64,000 nt of DNA, from the NCBI RefSeq assembly GCF_032854445.1, contig NW_027018038.1, positions 44,686-108,685 of the forward strand. Reading direction: 5' to 3'. The notes beneath the pieces were generated by a model. The model saw nothing but the letters and a program-made list of their open reading frames with translations, made no database searches and had not been told where the DNA came from. The stretch is from Liolophura sinensis (lineage: Eukaryota > Mollusca > Polyplacophora > Chitonida > Chitonidae). The position numbers and the translations under genes were made by a program. The stretch's first letter is position 1. Each line of letters begins with the position of its first letter. Positions 11,616 to 22,077 of this stretch are shown here, piece by piece.

Positions 11616-12635
11616 CTAAATTAAAGCTCCCAAATAATTAATAAAACAAATACCTCCTAAATTTAATACTAAAAATATGCTAATAAAAAAAAATTCTTTT
11701 TTATTCATTTTTTTTCAAGAAACAGAACTCCTTAAAATTACAGAGAACCCTAGAATTAAATAATAATATAATCTAATTATTGATCCTAAAATTAAAATAA
11801 AAGGCAAAAAAAGAATATTTATAACAATTAGCTTCCTAAGAACCAATCACTTAGAAAAAAATCCTAATAAAGGGGGTATTCCCCCGAGTGAAATAATAGT
11901 TACGCAAAAGCACGCTCGTGAGAATTTTCTTCATATAAAAATACTTAAGAATTGTTGACTATTTTTAACTTCCTCTGTTAAAAATAAACTTAGTGCGGAA
12001 AATAAGATTAAAGAATACAGAAAAAGGTAAATAAAAGATATTTCTACTCTGATTAAAGATGCAGAGATCATTCAACCATTATGAAGAATTGAAGAATAGG
12101 CTAATAATCCTCGAATAGAAGTTTGATTAAGTCCACCAACCCCTCCAAAGAATCTTGATATTAATACCATTATAATTGCTTGGATAGACGAGATATAGAA
12201 AAAAAAACAAATGAGAAATAAAGGAGCAACTTTCTGTCAAGTTATTAATAAAGAATTAGATACCCAAGACAAACCGCTGATTACTCCTGGAAGTCAAAAG
12301 TGAAAAGGTGCTATCCCCATTTTTAATAGAAGACTTATTATAATAAAACTTCTACTAAAAATTTTCCTTCTTACTATAGATCAATCTCCTTGCTCTCAAA
12401 ATACTATAGAAGCTAATAAAAGCAGTAAAGCTGAAGCTACTGCTTGAATCAAGAAATACTTAATTGCAGATTCAACCTCTTCACTTAATCCTTTCTGCAC
12501 TATTATTGGAATAAAACTTATTAAATTTACTTCCAAACCGAGTCAAGCCCCGAATCAATGCGTAGAACACAAGGAAAAAATTCTACTAGAAAACATAATA
12601 AGTATAAATATTGTAACAAATGGAAAATTTAACAA
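11616..12635 (-). CDS. nad2: NADH dehydrogenase subunit 2
   Basis: Antiporter-like complex I subunit of about 339 residues. Conserved parts are WFGAWLGLEVNLISF near the N-terminus and LLLKMGMAPFHFWLPGV in the middle. TAG is at 11616-11618, 1 nt before cox1. I chose TTG at 12635, just clear of trnS1. The alternative, ATT at 12650, adds 5 residues but overlaps the trnS1 acceptor by 11 nt. Confidence 0.88.
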
Positions 12636-12639
12636 CTTA

Positions 12640-12705
12640 AAAAATAAAATGGAGTTGAACCACTTAAGTTATAGTTAGCAGCTACAGCTTGTTCCGAACT
12701 ATTTT
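12640..12705 (-). tRNA. trnS1: tRNA-Ser (AGN, GCT), no D-arm
   Basis: Anticodon stem TGTAG/CTATA holds GCT at 12679-12677. Acceptor AAAATAG/TTATTTT; T-arm AGTGG/CCATT with a 7-nt loop. A 12-nt unpaired stretch replaces the D-arm, as is normal for this tRNA in animals. It shares its first base with the nad3 stop. Confidence 0.85.
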
Positions 12706-13061
12706 TAACTATTTACCCATTTTAACCTTCCCTGAGCTCATTCATATAAAGTTCCTCCCAATAAAACTAAAATAATAAGAATAGCTGTAATTAACGAAAA
12801 AACGTCTGAACTTATGTTACTAGAGATTAAATATGGTAATAAAAGAATAATTTCAACATCAAAAATTAAAAAAATAACAGTAATTAAAAAAAATCGCAGA
12901 GAAAAAGGAAGCCGAGAATTTCTTTTTGGGTCAAATCCACATTCAAAAGCTGATCTCTTTTCTCGATTTTCCTTCTTCTTTTTTGTCATAAATAAAGCTA
13001 CATAAGAAAGAATAAAACTAAGAATTAAATTAAATCTAAAAAATCTTAACAGTAACATCAT
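12705..13061 (-). CDS. nad3: NADH dehydrogenase subunit 3
   Basis: Complex I subunit of 118 residues. ATG at 13061 and TAA at 12705-12707. The signature loop FECGFDP at residues 39-45 contains the cysteine of the active/deactive switch. The first helix is followed by a strongly basic run ([10 protein letters not shown]) before that loop. The last 11 codons follow a TGA-encoded Trp. Confidence 0.94.
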
Positions 13062-13062
13062 A

Positions 13063-13129
13063 AGGCATTAAAGATTATTAATCTTTTAATTTACAACATC
13101 AATGTAATCCGTTCTTCCGGCGTAATACC
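13063..13129 (-). tRNA. trnI: tRNA-Ile (GAT)
   Basis: Acceptor GGTATTA/TAATGCC. Anticodon stem TTACA/TGTAA with GAT at 13100-13098; D-stem CCG/CGG. It is the last of the K-A-R-N-I cluster and lies 1 nt from nad3. Confidence 0.9.
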
Positions 13130-13194
13130 TGAATAGATAATATTTTTATTCCTTTTTAGTTAACAGCTAAATGCTTCATCAGAGCTTCTATTCA
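13129..13194 (-). tRNA. trnN: tRNA-Asn (GTT)
   Basis: Acceptor TGAATAG/CTATTCA. Anticodon stem TTTAG/CTAAA with GTT at 13164-13162; 3-bp D-stem GCT/AGC. It shares one base with trnI. The T-arm is weak, so the ends may shift by 1 nt. Confidence 0.87.
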
Positions 13195-13205
13195 GTATAT
13201 TCAAT

Positions 13206-13265
13206 AATCTTAGAACAGTTCTATTTGTTATTTTATGAGCCGAAATCATAAGGGTTAGCTAAGAC
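13206..13265 (-). tRNA. trnR: tRNA-Arg (TCG), D-arm missing
   Basis: Anticodon stem TATGA/TCATA with TCG at 13243-13241. Acceptor GTCTTAG/CTAAGAT and T-arm AACA/TGTT fit. Only 8 nt lie between acceptor and anticodon stem, too few for a D-arm. The ends depend on this fold. Confidence 0.78.
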
Positions 13266-13276
13266 AGACAATAGAA

Positions 13277-13342
13277 TGGGATAGAGGATAAAATTCCTAT
13301 TATTTAAATGCAAATTAAATCTTTTTTTTAAAGTACTGTCCC
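13277..13342 (-). tRNA. trnA: tRNA-Ala (TGC)
   Basis: Acceptor GGGACAG/CTATCCC (one mismatch), D-arm CTTT/AAAG, anticodon stem TTTAA/TTAAA with TGC at 13312-13310, T-arm AGGA/TCCT. It overlaps the trnK 3' end by about 4 nt. Confidence 0.87.
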
Positions 13343-13404
13343 TAAGGATATAATATTATCATAACTAAATTAAAAGTTTAGTACCTTTCTTAGGTTACTT
13401 AGAG
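13339..13404 (-). tRNA. trnK: tRNA-Lys (TTT)
   Basis: Acceptor CTCTAAG/CTTAGGG with one wobble; D-arm ACCT/AGGT; anticodon stem CTAAA/TTTAG with TTT at 13374-13372. Its 3' GGG is shared with the 5' end of trnA, so one of the two may need 3' repair. A 27-nt spacer separates it from cox3. Confidence 0.87.
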
Positions 13405-13431
13405 TAAATTATTTATCAATATTTTGTTAAC

Positions 13432-14211
13432 TTACGATCCTCATCAGTAAATCGAAATGTAAAGAAATAGTCATACTACATCAACAAAGTGTCAATACCA
13501 AGCTGCTGCTTCAAACCCAAAATGATGATTAGCAGAAAAATGATACATCATATTTCGTACTAAGGTAATCAACAAGAATGTACTTCCAATTAAAACATGG
13601 AGTCCATGAAATCCTGTAGCAACAAAAAAAGTTGACCCATAACACCTATCTGCAATTGTAAATGAAGTCTCTATGTATTCCCCTGCTTGTAAGAAAGTAA
13701 AATAAATACCTAAAAGAACTGTGACCGTCAAAGCATAGTTTGTTCTTTTTCAATTACCCTCAAGTAATCTATGATGAGCCCAAGTTACTCTTACTCCAGA
13801 AGCTAATAAGACAGCTGTATTTAATAAAGGGACTTGAAAAGGATTAAGCGGAACGATTCCTCTTGGAGGTCAATTTATACCAATTTCTGGAGTGGGGGCT
13901 AGTCTTGAATGAAAATAAGCCCAAAAAAAAGCAAAAAAGAAAAGTACTTCGGAAGTAATAAATAAAATTATTCCTCATCGCAATCCCTGAGATACTTTTA
14001 AGGTATGATACCCTTGAAAAGTGCTCTCCCGAATAACATCACGTCATCATTGGATTATCGTTAGTATAATAAGAAGAATTCCTAGAGAGTAAAGTAACAC
14101 AGAATGCCCGTGAAACCATCTTGCTAATCCTACAGTAAGACAAAAAGCCCCCATTGATCCTGTTAAAGGCCAGGGACTAAACTCAACCAAATGAAATGGG
14201 TTTCGAATCAT
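13432..14211 (-). CDS. cox3: Cytochrome c oxidase subunit III
   Basis: Third core subunit of complex IV, 259 residues with seven membrane helices expected. ATG at 14211 ([19 protein letters not shown]) and TAA at 13432-13434. Landmarks are [29 protein letters not shown] and the C-terminal [20 protein letters not shown]. It is the first - strand gene after the control region, so the - strand transcript probably starts just upstream. Confidence 0.95.
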
Positions 14212-14239
14212 GGCTTGCTAACACTTTGAAACTTTATAT

Positions 14240-14253
14240 CTTCTCTAGAGAAG
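14240..14253. repeat. 14-bp perfect palindrome
   Basis: CTTCTCTAGAGAAG is its own reverse complement. It is enclosed by the inverted repeat AACACT (14220-14225) / AGTGTT (14258-14263), giving a nested hairpin-like structure about 10 bp upstream of cox3. Copies lie at 29761, 45286 and 60817. Confidence 0.75.
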
Positions 14254-14321
14254 AAGGAGTGTTTCATGTACTTTTATATAGTTATTTCTATAGTATATAT
14301 ATACATGTGTATATTCATACA

Positions 14322-14635
<314 letters not shown>

Positions 14636-14717
14636 TAGATATAAGTAATTAATCAATCTAGGTTTTGCTACAATAGGTTAATCTAATAATTCTACAAAGT
14701 AAAAACCTAAGATTAAA

Positions 14718-14783
14718 GAGATTGTAGTGTAATTTTGCACAATTGATTTTCATTCAATTAGTATATATCTGTTATCTTTCTTA
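14718..14783 (+). tRNA. trnE: tRNA-Glu (TTC)
   Basis: Anticodon stem ATTGA/TCAAT with TTC at 14749-14751; D-arm GTGT/GCAC. The acceptor GAGATTG/CTTTCTT has two mismatches and the T-arm is poor, so the ends are approximate. Confidence 0.75.
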
Positions 14784-14797
14784 TTATGTTTTACTTG

Positions 14798-14864
14798 TTA
14801 TCTTAGTATATATAAGTACAGCTATTTTCCACATAGTAAGGTTAACAAAGATGTTAAAGATAAT
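14798..14864 (+). tRNA. trnG: tRNA-Gly (TCC)
   Basis: Perfect acceptor TTATCTT/AAGATAA. Anticodon stem GCTAT/ATAGT with TCC at 14828-14830; T-arm TAAC/GTTA. A 48-nt AT-rich spacer with nothing recognisable follows (14865-14912). Confidence 0.88.
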
Positions 14865-14912
14865 ATAAATAGACCACACAAGTAAAATAAAACCCTATAT
14901 TTTAAATCAAAT

Positions 14913-14984
14913 TAAAAAGTGGTGTAGAGAAAAGCCCGTAGGATTTTGATTCCTAAAGAAAAAATTAAATATTTTTCTTTTTAA
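14913..14984 (+). tRNA. trnQ: tRNA-Gln (TTG)
   Basis: Acceptor TAAAAAG/CTTTTTA. Anticodon stem TAGGA/TCCTA with TTG at 14946-14948; T-stem AAAAA/TTTTT. It is long at 72 nt and overlaps trnW by 2 nt. Confidence 0.87.
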
Positions 14985-15048
14985 AACACTAAGTTAAAAA
15001 ACTACAGGTCTTCAAAACCTGAAATGAGATATTGATTCTCGTGTTTTG
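14983..15048 (+). tRNA. trnW: tRNA-Trp (TCA)
   Basis: Acceptor AAAACAC/GTGTTTT. Anticodon stem CAGGT/ACCTG with TCA at 15012-15014; T-arm GAGA/TCTC. The TCA anticodon reads both TGA and TGG, as the codon use of this genome requires. Confidence 0.93.
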
Positions 15049-15054
15049 TTATAA

Positions 15055-15119
15055 AGCAAGATGGCTGAATTGAAGGCGGTAAATTGTAGCTTTGCTAATG
15101 AAATATATTTCTCTTGTTG
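15055..15119 (+). tRNA. trnY: tRNA-Tyr (GTA)
   Basis: Acceptor AGCAAGA/TCTTGTT. Anticodon stem GTAAA/TTTGC with GTA at 15086-15088; T-arm GAAA/TTTC. It lies before trnC, which gives the block order W-Y-C-M. Confidence 0.92.
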
Positions 15120-15180
15120 GTTTCGTAGTTGAATTACAATAGTGAATTGCAGGTTCATTGGTGCCTTGCGGCTGAAACTT
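15119..15180 (+). tRNA. trnC: tRNA-Cys (GCA)
   Basis: Acceptor GGTTTCG/TGAAACT with G-U pairs; D-arm GTTG/CAAT; anticodon stem GTGAA/TTCAT with GCA at 15149-15151. The short T-arm is GCC/GGC. It shares one base with trnY. Confidence 0.9.
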
Positions 15181-15199
15181 TAGAATTATTTATTAAAAT

Positions 15200-15264
15200 A
15201 GTAAGATAAGCTAAGTTAAGCTATTGGGTTCATACCTCAATTATGAGATAAATCTCTCTTATTA
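15200..15264 (+). tRNA. trnM: tRNA-Met (CAT)
   Basis: Acceptor AGTAAGA/TCTTATT. D-arm AGCT/AGCT, anticodon stem TTGGG/CTCAA with CAT at 15231-15233. It directly precedes rrnS, as in ancestral mollusc orders. Confidence 0.93.
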
Positions 15265-16116
15265 GGAGAATTTGGTTTTGGTTTTGATTTGGCTTGTGCT
15301 AGCGATAACACATGATAGTTTTGTTTGAAACTGTAAGTTATGTATCTATCTTTTTGGCTCTTAAAGAGGTTAGTCAGATGGGTTTGTTATTATCAAAGAT
15401 ATTGATGACAGAAATATTTACAACATCAGTGTAGAATATTAATCAAAAAGGGAACTTTGTATTAGGCAGGGCTAATAAAGGTAGCTAAATTTGTGCCAGC
15501 AGCTGCGGTTAAACAATAAGCTTAAGTCAAATAAAGGCGGTAAAAAATAGTTATGTGATTAAAAGTCATTTTTTGTATTATATAAAGGTAGAATTTTAAT
15601 ATAAATGCAGAGTTAATTTGTGGCTATGTGCAGAATCTGTGAAGCTTTTAGTTAAAACTGGGATTAGATACCCCATTATTAGGAAATTAAATTTGTTTAC
15701 CTGGGGATTACGAGCTATAGCTTAAAATCCAAAAGACTTGGCGGTACTTTAATTTCCGTCCAGGGGAGCCTGTCCTTTAAATCGATAATCCACGTTAAAC
15801 CTTACTTTACTTATTTATTTAATTAGCTTGTATACTGCCGTCATCAGCTTACGCTTGAGGCTAATAAAGTTGGCTTTTTAATTTAGTATTTTTATGTCAG
15901 GTCAAAGTGCAGCTTATGGTAAAGTAGTGATGGGTTACAATTTAAATTCGAATTTCTGTAGTTTTATTGCAATAAAGAATGAACGGTGGACTTGGAAGTA
16001 ATATTTATTTAGAATAATAATATGAATGTGGTTACTAAAGTGTGTACATATCGCCCGTCGCTCTCTTAAAAATAAGAGATAAGTCGTAACATAGTAGGGG
16101 TAGCTGAAGCTGTTCC
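15265..16116 (+). rRNA. rrnS: 12S rRNA, complete (unit 1/2 boundary)
   Basis: Complete gene of about 852 nt between trnM and trnV. The 5' end GGAGAATTTGGTTTTGG resembles animal 12S starts. The 530-loop motif GTGCCAGCAGCTGCGGT is at 15493-15509, and the 3' landmarks repeat those at 531-579. Both ends are inferred from the flanking tRNAs. Confidence 0.95.
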
Positions 16117-16184
16117 TTAGGATATAGCATAGTAAAATGTTTTTTATTTACACTGAAAAGAGGGTTGATTAAACCTATCCTAAA
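16117..16184 (+). tRNA. trnV: tRNA-Val (TAC), unit 2
   Basis: Copy of 596-663; TAC at 16149. Confidence 0.93.
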
Positions 16185-17479
16185 TAGCTAAAAATTTATT
16201 TAAATGATATTTGTTAAAAATATTAAAGTTTTTGCGGGCTAGTAGTTTAAACGAAAGTCATAGAGAAAACGAAAGTACTGTAAAGGAAAATATTAAATAT
16301 ATATGATAGTATAAATTAATTTTAGTACCTTTTGCATTATGGTTTAACGAGAAATAAGCTTGTTTTAATGTTTTCTAGAAAGAAGAAGAGTTATATTCAG
16401 ACGAATGAATAGTGTAGCATAACTATTTTTAGATCTGTTTATGGTAGTGAAACGCTAACGGATTTTCTGATAGCTAGTTGGAAGAGAAAAGCATTTGAGT
16501 GCGATTTATAAATGAAAAATAAAGTGTGATTTAGCTTGATTTTTATTTGTAAGTTTTTGTTTTTTAGGTTGAGCTAAAAAATTGATGAAAATTTATGGTT
16601 AAATTTAATGTAATGTAGGTTTAATAGTTTCTATCATTTTTACGGTTTTATAACGAAGTTTTATTAGGATTGTATGATTAAAATTTTCTGTTTATATTTT
16701 CCCTTAATTTGTAATTATGTTGAATTTAATATTTATGTTGAAATTAGTATTGGTTTATTTCTTGCTTGATGGTTTTGAACTTAAAGCTGAAACTTTTTAT
16801 ATATATTGAAATGAGAAAAAGGAACTCGGCAAATATGAATTTCGCCTGTTTATCAAAAACATCGCTCTTTGTAAATATAAAATAAGGAGTCGTACCTGCC
16901 CGGTGAAAAATTTAACGGCCGCAGTACCCTGACTGTGCAAAGGTAGCATAATCATTTGCCTTTTAATTGAAGGCTGGAATGAATGGTTTGACGAAATTCT
17001 TCTGTCTCTATCTTATTAAATAGAATTTAATTTTTAGGTGAAGAAGCCTGAATGAAGTCAAAAGACGAAAAGACCCTGTCGAACTTTAGAGTAATTATAA
17101 AATTATATGCTTTTTAGAATAAATGTTTTTTAGAATTTCTCTTTTGTTGGGGTGACAGAAGAACAGATAAAGCTTCTTTTAGTTGAGGAAACTTATATGT
17201 TGAAAAGATCCATAAAAATTTATGATAGTAAGATAAGTTACCGCAGGGATAACAGCGTTATTTTTCTGGAGAGTTCAAATTGAAGGAAAAGATTGCGACC
17301 TCGATGTTGGATTGGAATACCTAATAGGCGGAGAAGCTTGTTGTTGGGGGTCTGTTCGACCTTTAAATTTCCACATGATCTGAGTTCAAACCGGTGTAAG
17401 CCAGGTTGGTTTCTATCTTTGATAAAATATTATTGGTTTTAGTACGAAAGGATTAAGCTGATAAAAATTTTTTATAGAT
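16185..17479 (+). rRNA. rrnL: 16S rRNA, unit 2
   Basis: Copy of 664-1958; peptidyl transferase block at 17242. Confidence 0.95.
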
Positions 17480-17547
17480 GTCAAGTTAGCAAAATAGTGC
17501 AAATAGTTTAGAACTATTATATGAAGGTTAAAATCCATCATTTGATA
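17480..17547 (+). tRNA. trnL1: tRNA-Leu (TAG), unit 2
   Basis: Copy of 1959-2026; TAG at 17509. Confidence 0.9.
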
Positions 17548-17560
17548 TATTGTTTTATGA

Positions 17561-17625
17561 ACTAAAGTGGCAGAGTAGTGCAATAGAGTTAAGTTCTATA
17601 AATAGATTGGGAGATCTCTTTAGTT
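17561..17625 (+). tRNA. trnL2: tRNA-Leu (TAA), unit 2
   Basis: Copy of 2040-2104; TAA at 17590, TGGCAGA at 17568. Confidence 0.93.
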
Positions 17626-18576
17626 GTGAAGGTTAGTTTTGTATGAATGGTTGTTTCTTATGTTTGTATTCTTTTAAGTGTAGCTTTTTTTACTCTTTTT
17701 GAGCGTAAGGGGTTAGGGTATGTTCAAATTCGCAAAGGGCCTAATAAAGTAGGATATATAGGAGTAATTCAGCCTTTAGCTGATGCTTTGAAGTTATTTT
17801 TGAAAGAGGAAAGGGGAATTAGAGTATCAAATAAAGGACCTTATTATGTGGGGCCGGGGTTGAGTTTAGTTTTATCTTTATGTCTTTGATCTTTATATTG
17901 AACTAATTTTAGGGTATGGAGGATAGAGCTTAGAGTTATGTTTTTTTTGTGTGTTTCTGCTCTTAATGTTTATGGTACTATGGTTAGGGGGTGAGCTTCT
18001 AATTCTAAGTATTCGCTTCTTGGGGCTCTTCGAGCAGTGGCACAGACAATTTCTTATGAAGTGAGGTTATTTTTACTTTTATTATCCGTTATTAGCTTAA
18101 GAGGTAGATTAAGTTTTAGTAAGATTGGCTTATTTCAATATTCATTTTGGAACATAGTAATTTTGTTTCCTGTTTTTTTTATATGGCTTGTTGTTTGTGT
18201 GGCGGAGACTAATCGGGCTCCTTTTGACTTTGCTGAAGGAGAATCAGAGCTAGTCTCTGGGTTTAATGTAGAATATGGTGGAGGTGTTTTTGCTCTAATT
18301 TTTCTTGCTGAATATGCAAGAATTTTGTTTATAAGAATAATAACTTCCATTATTTTTCTAGGGGAACAAAATATAAGGATTTTTAGTCTTTTTTTTTTCT
18401 GAAGTAAGGTGGTGATTGTTAGATTTTTCTTTATTTGAATTCGAGGGACTTACCCCCGTTTTCGTTATGATCTTCTAATGAAATTGACTTGGCTGAGTTT
18501 GTTGCCAGTTTCTTTGTTTGTGTTAGTTTGAGGAGTTGCTTTTAAATTTTTAGTTGTAGTTTTTGGGATCAGATAG
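17626..18576 (+). CDS. nad1: NADH dehydrogenase subunit 1, unit 2
   Basis: Copy of 2105-3055, same GTG start and TAG stop. The alternative ATG is at 17647. Confidence 0.93.
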
Positions 18577-18633
18577 CAAGATATCTTGTTTTTTGACTTC
18601 CAATGCCAATGTTTTGTTTTAAACTACTATCTG
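18569..18633 (-). tRNA. trnP: tRNA-Pro (TGG), unit 2
   Basis: Copy of 3048-3112, - strand; anticodon at 18602-18600. Confidence 0.9.
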
Positions 18634-18636
18634 GAC

Positions 18637-19134
18637 ATGACTATGCTATCTTTGTTTTCTTTAATTTTAAGAATTGGATTTATCTTACCCATAGTGTCGC
18701 AGCCTTTGTCAATGGGAAGTTTAATTTTGATTAATAGGTTTATAATTAGGATCTGTGTTTTTTTCGAGAGGGGGAGTTGGTTTGGATTTATTTTATTTTT
18801 AATTTATATTGGAGGCCTATTAGTAATATTTGCCTATGTCACAGCATTAACTCCTAACTTAGTATTTAAGAAAGGAAGTTTAAAGTTTGGGTTTTTTTTG
18901 ATATATTTTTTTTGAGTTAGTTTATTCTTATGTAGTAGTGTTGTTGGGATCCCTGGGGAAGTAGAAAGACTTTCACTTCTATGGGAAGGAGGATATCATA
19001 AGCAAGGGATATCCTTATTCTCTTTTTTTGGGGGAATGACTGCAAGGGGGTTAGTTCTTATTCTGTTGTTTATTTTGCTATGTGTAGTTAAAGTTTGCTA
19101 TAAAAGCAAGGGAGCCTTACGTCCTTATAAGTAA
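18637..19134 (+). CDS. nad6: NADH dehydrogenase subunit 6, unit 2
   Basis: Copy of 3116-3613, 165 residues, intact. Confidence 0.92.
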
Positions 19135-19135
19135 T

Positions 19136-20275
19136 ATGCTTAAACCTTTGCGTTCTAGTCACCCTATTTTGAAGATTTTTAATGGATCTTTGGTGGACCT
19201 TCCTTCTCCTCCTAATCTGTCTATTTGATGAAATTTTGGTTCTTTATTAGGATTTTGTTTAGTTTTACAAATTTTAACTGGGCTGTTTTTAGCAATACAT
19301 TATGCTACTAGAGTAGATTTAGCTTTTTCATCAGTAGCTCATATTGGTCGGGATGTTAATTTTGGGTGGGTTATTCGAAGGGCTCATGCTAATGGGGCTT
19401 CTTGGTTTTTTATTTGTATTTACTTTCATATTGCTCGAGGGCTTTATTATGGTTCTTATGTTAATATTCACACTTGAAATTTAGGAGTGATTCTTTTTTT
19501 CCTAACAATAGGAGCAGCTTTTATTGGATATGTCTTACCGTGAGGGCAGATATCTTTTTGAGGAGCTACTGTTATTACTAATCTAGTTTCTGCATTACCC
19601 TATATTGGTAAAGATGTAGTACAATGAATTTGGGGGGGATTTGCTGTTGATAATGCTACATTAACTCGATTTTTTACTCTTCATTATTTGGTTCCTTTTA
19701 TTATTATATTATTTAGAGTATTGCATTTATTGTTTTTGCATGAAACGGGATCTAATAACCCTTTAGGATTAAACAGAGACATGGAAAAGGTTAGTTTGCA
19801 TTCTTACTACTTATTAAAAGACTTAATTGGATTTCTTTTAGTTAGTTTTTTTCTTGTTATACTTGTCTTATTGGAACCTAATCTATTAACAGACCCGGAG
19901 AATTTTATCCCTGCTAACCCCTTGGTTACTCCAGTTCATATTCAGCCGGAATGATATTTTCTTTTTGCTTATGCTATTTTACGATCTATCCCTAATAAGC
20001 TAGGAGGAGTTCTTGGGTTACTAATGTCCATTGTAGTTCTTTTTTTTGTTCCCTTACTTCACTTAGGTGAATTTCGTTCATTAAGTTTTTATTTTTTAAA
20101 TCAAGGGTTATTTTGATCTTTTGTTTCAGTCTTTTTTCTATTAACATGGATTGGTAGTCAGCCCGTGGAAGATCCTTTCATTACGATGGGGCAAATTTTG
20201 ACTTTATTATATTTTTCTTTTTTTATTTTGAACCCAGTCTTCCAATGAAGAAGAGATTATGTTTTAAAAAAATAA
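19136..20275 (+). CDS. cob: Cytochrome b, unit 2
   Basis: Copy of 3615-4754, 379 residues, intact with all four haem histidines. Confidence 0.96.
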
Positions 20276-20283
20276 TTATTGAT

Positions 20284-20348
20284 TACTATTCTCTTGGGAG
20301 TCAGTGTTTTGAAAACACGAAAGAAGTGTTCGAATCACTTAATAGTTT
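20284..20348 (+). tRNA. trnS2: tRNA-Ser (TGA), unit 2
   Basis: Copy of 4763-4827; TGA at 20310. Confidence 0.85.
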
Positions 20349-20413
20349 ACTAAAAGAATATAATGTATTCAGTCTTTGGTTTACAAGACCAATGCTTATT
20401 AAAGCTTTTTTAG
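20349..20413 (-). tRNA. trnT: tRNA-Thr (TGT), unit 2
   Basis: Copy of 4828-4892, - strand; anticodon at 20385-20383. Confidence 0.9.
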
Positions 20414-20428
20414 CGGATTTATTAAGAT

Positions 20429-20731
20429 ATGATAAGACTTTTTAATTCTATTTTTAGTGTTGGGGTAGTAATGAGGATTCTTTCTTTAATAGTTTTTTGT
20501 CTACAGCGAAAACACTTACTAAACTCTCTTTTAGCATTAGAAATAATAATGTTATCGATTTTTTTGGTTGTACTAGCTTCTAGCGCTAATATTAGGAGAG
20601 AAGGAATTATAGTTTTTGTAATATTAACTTTGGCTGCTTCAGAAGCAGCTTTGGGGTTAAGTTTATTAGTAATTTTAATTCGTAGACATGGGAATGACTA
20701 CGTTTCTTCTTTATCAATACATAAGTGTTAG
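20429..20731 (+). CDS. nad4L: NADH dehydrogenase subunit 4L, unit 2
   Basis: Copy of 4908-5210, 100 residues; overlaps nad4 by 7 nt. Confidence 0.93.
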   Translation: MIRLFNSIFSVGVVMRILSLIVFCLQRKHLLNSLLALEIIMLSIFLVVLASSANIRREGIIVFVILTLAASEAALGLSLLVILIRRHGNDYVSSLSIHKC

Positions 20732-22077
20732 CTTCCTTAATTCTATCTTTCTTAGCTGTGTTTTTAACGAGAAATAAAAAGTGGAAGTGATACTATAGGA
20801 GATGAAGATTTTTATTGATGTTTCTTTTTATTTTGTTTTATTTTTACTCTTCTATAGGGGTTCCTAAAATTATTGGATTCTTGTTTGCGGATTCTTTATC
20901 TATTGTTTTGATTTTACTAAGGTGTTGAATTTCTTCTTTGATAATTTTGAGCAGAGGAGCAATTTTGTTTAAAAATTTTAGTAGTGGGGTTTTCTGTAAT
21001 TCTGTAATTATTTTAAATCTAATAATTATTTTAGTTTTTATACAAGAAAATTTTATTTTATTTTATATCTTTTTCGAAGGCTCTTTAGTACCTACGCTTT
21101 TGTTAATTTTAATTTGAGGGTATCAGCCGGAGCGCCTTCAGGCTGGAATATATATAGTAATTTATACAGTAGCGGGAGCATTGCCTTTCTTGCTTAATTT
21201 GGTTTTTTTGTTCAAAGCTAATGGGTCTCTTTCTTTATTAATAAAATGAGGCTTGCCTTTTTTTATAAGAGATTTAATATTTTTTCTATGATGATTCTTT
21301 ATAATTTTGGTTTTTCTTGTTAAACTTCCTTTATTTGGGGTTCACTTGTGATTACCTAAAGCCCATGTAGAAGCTCCAGTTGCTGGTTCTATAATTTTAG
21401 CAGCTCTTTTATTAAAGCTGGGGGGCTACGGCTTAACTCGAATTGTTATAATTTTTCCTAAAATTAATATAACTTTAAGAAGATCTTTATTGATTTTTAG
21501 AATTATAGGAGGGGTTTTAAGAAGAATGGTGTGTATTCGTCAAATCGATATAAAAAGGTTAATTGCCTATTCTTCTATTGGTCATATGGGCTTGATGGCT
21601 GGGAGAATCTTGAGTGGTAGATTTTGAGGATTATCTGGGGGAGTAATAATAATGGTTGGTCATGCTTTTTCTTCGTCGGGCCTTTTTTTCATAGCCAATA
21701 TTTTTTATAATAAAAGAGGATCTCGAAGAATCCTAATTTGTAAAGGATTTATTTGTATTTTACCGATTTTAAGACTATCTTTATTTCTATTATGTTCTGC
21801 TAATATAGCTGCTCCGCCTTCGTTAAACTTATTGAGAGAAATTATAATAATTATTAGGATTTTAAAAGTATCTCCTTTTCTTTTCTTTCCTTTAGCAATC
21901 CTAAGATTTTTAGTAGCTGTTTATAGTTTATTTTTGTACACTAACACTCAGCACGGACAGTTCTCAAGTTTTATTAACCCTTTCAATGGGGTAGGGATTT
22001 TAACTTATTTAGTTATCTTTATACATTGAATTCCTGTTCAATTAACTTTATTAATCGGAGGATTATTTTTTTGTTAA
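20725..22077 (+). CDS. nad4: NADH dehydrogenase subunit 4, unit 2
   Basis: Copy of 5204-6556, 450 residues, GTG start. Confidence 0.93.

Noticed and set aside
12814-13005. 63-codon + strand frame within nad3
   Set aside because: Antisense shadow of nad3.
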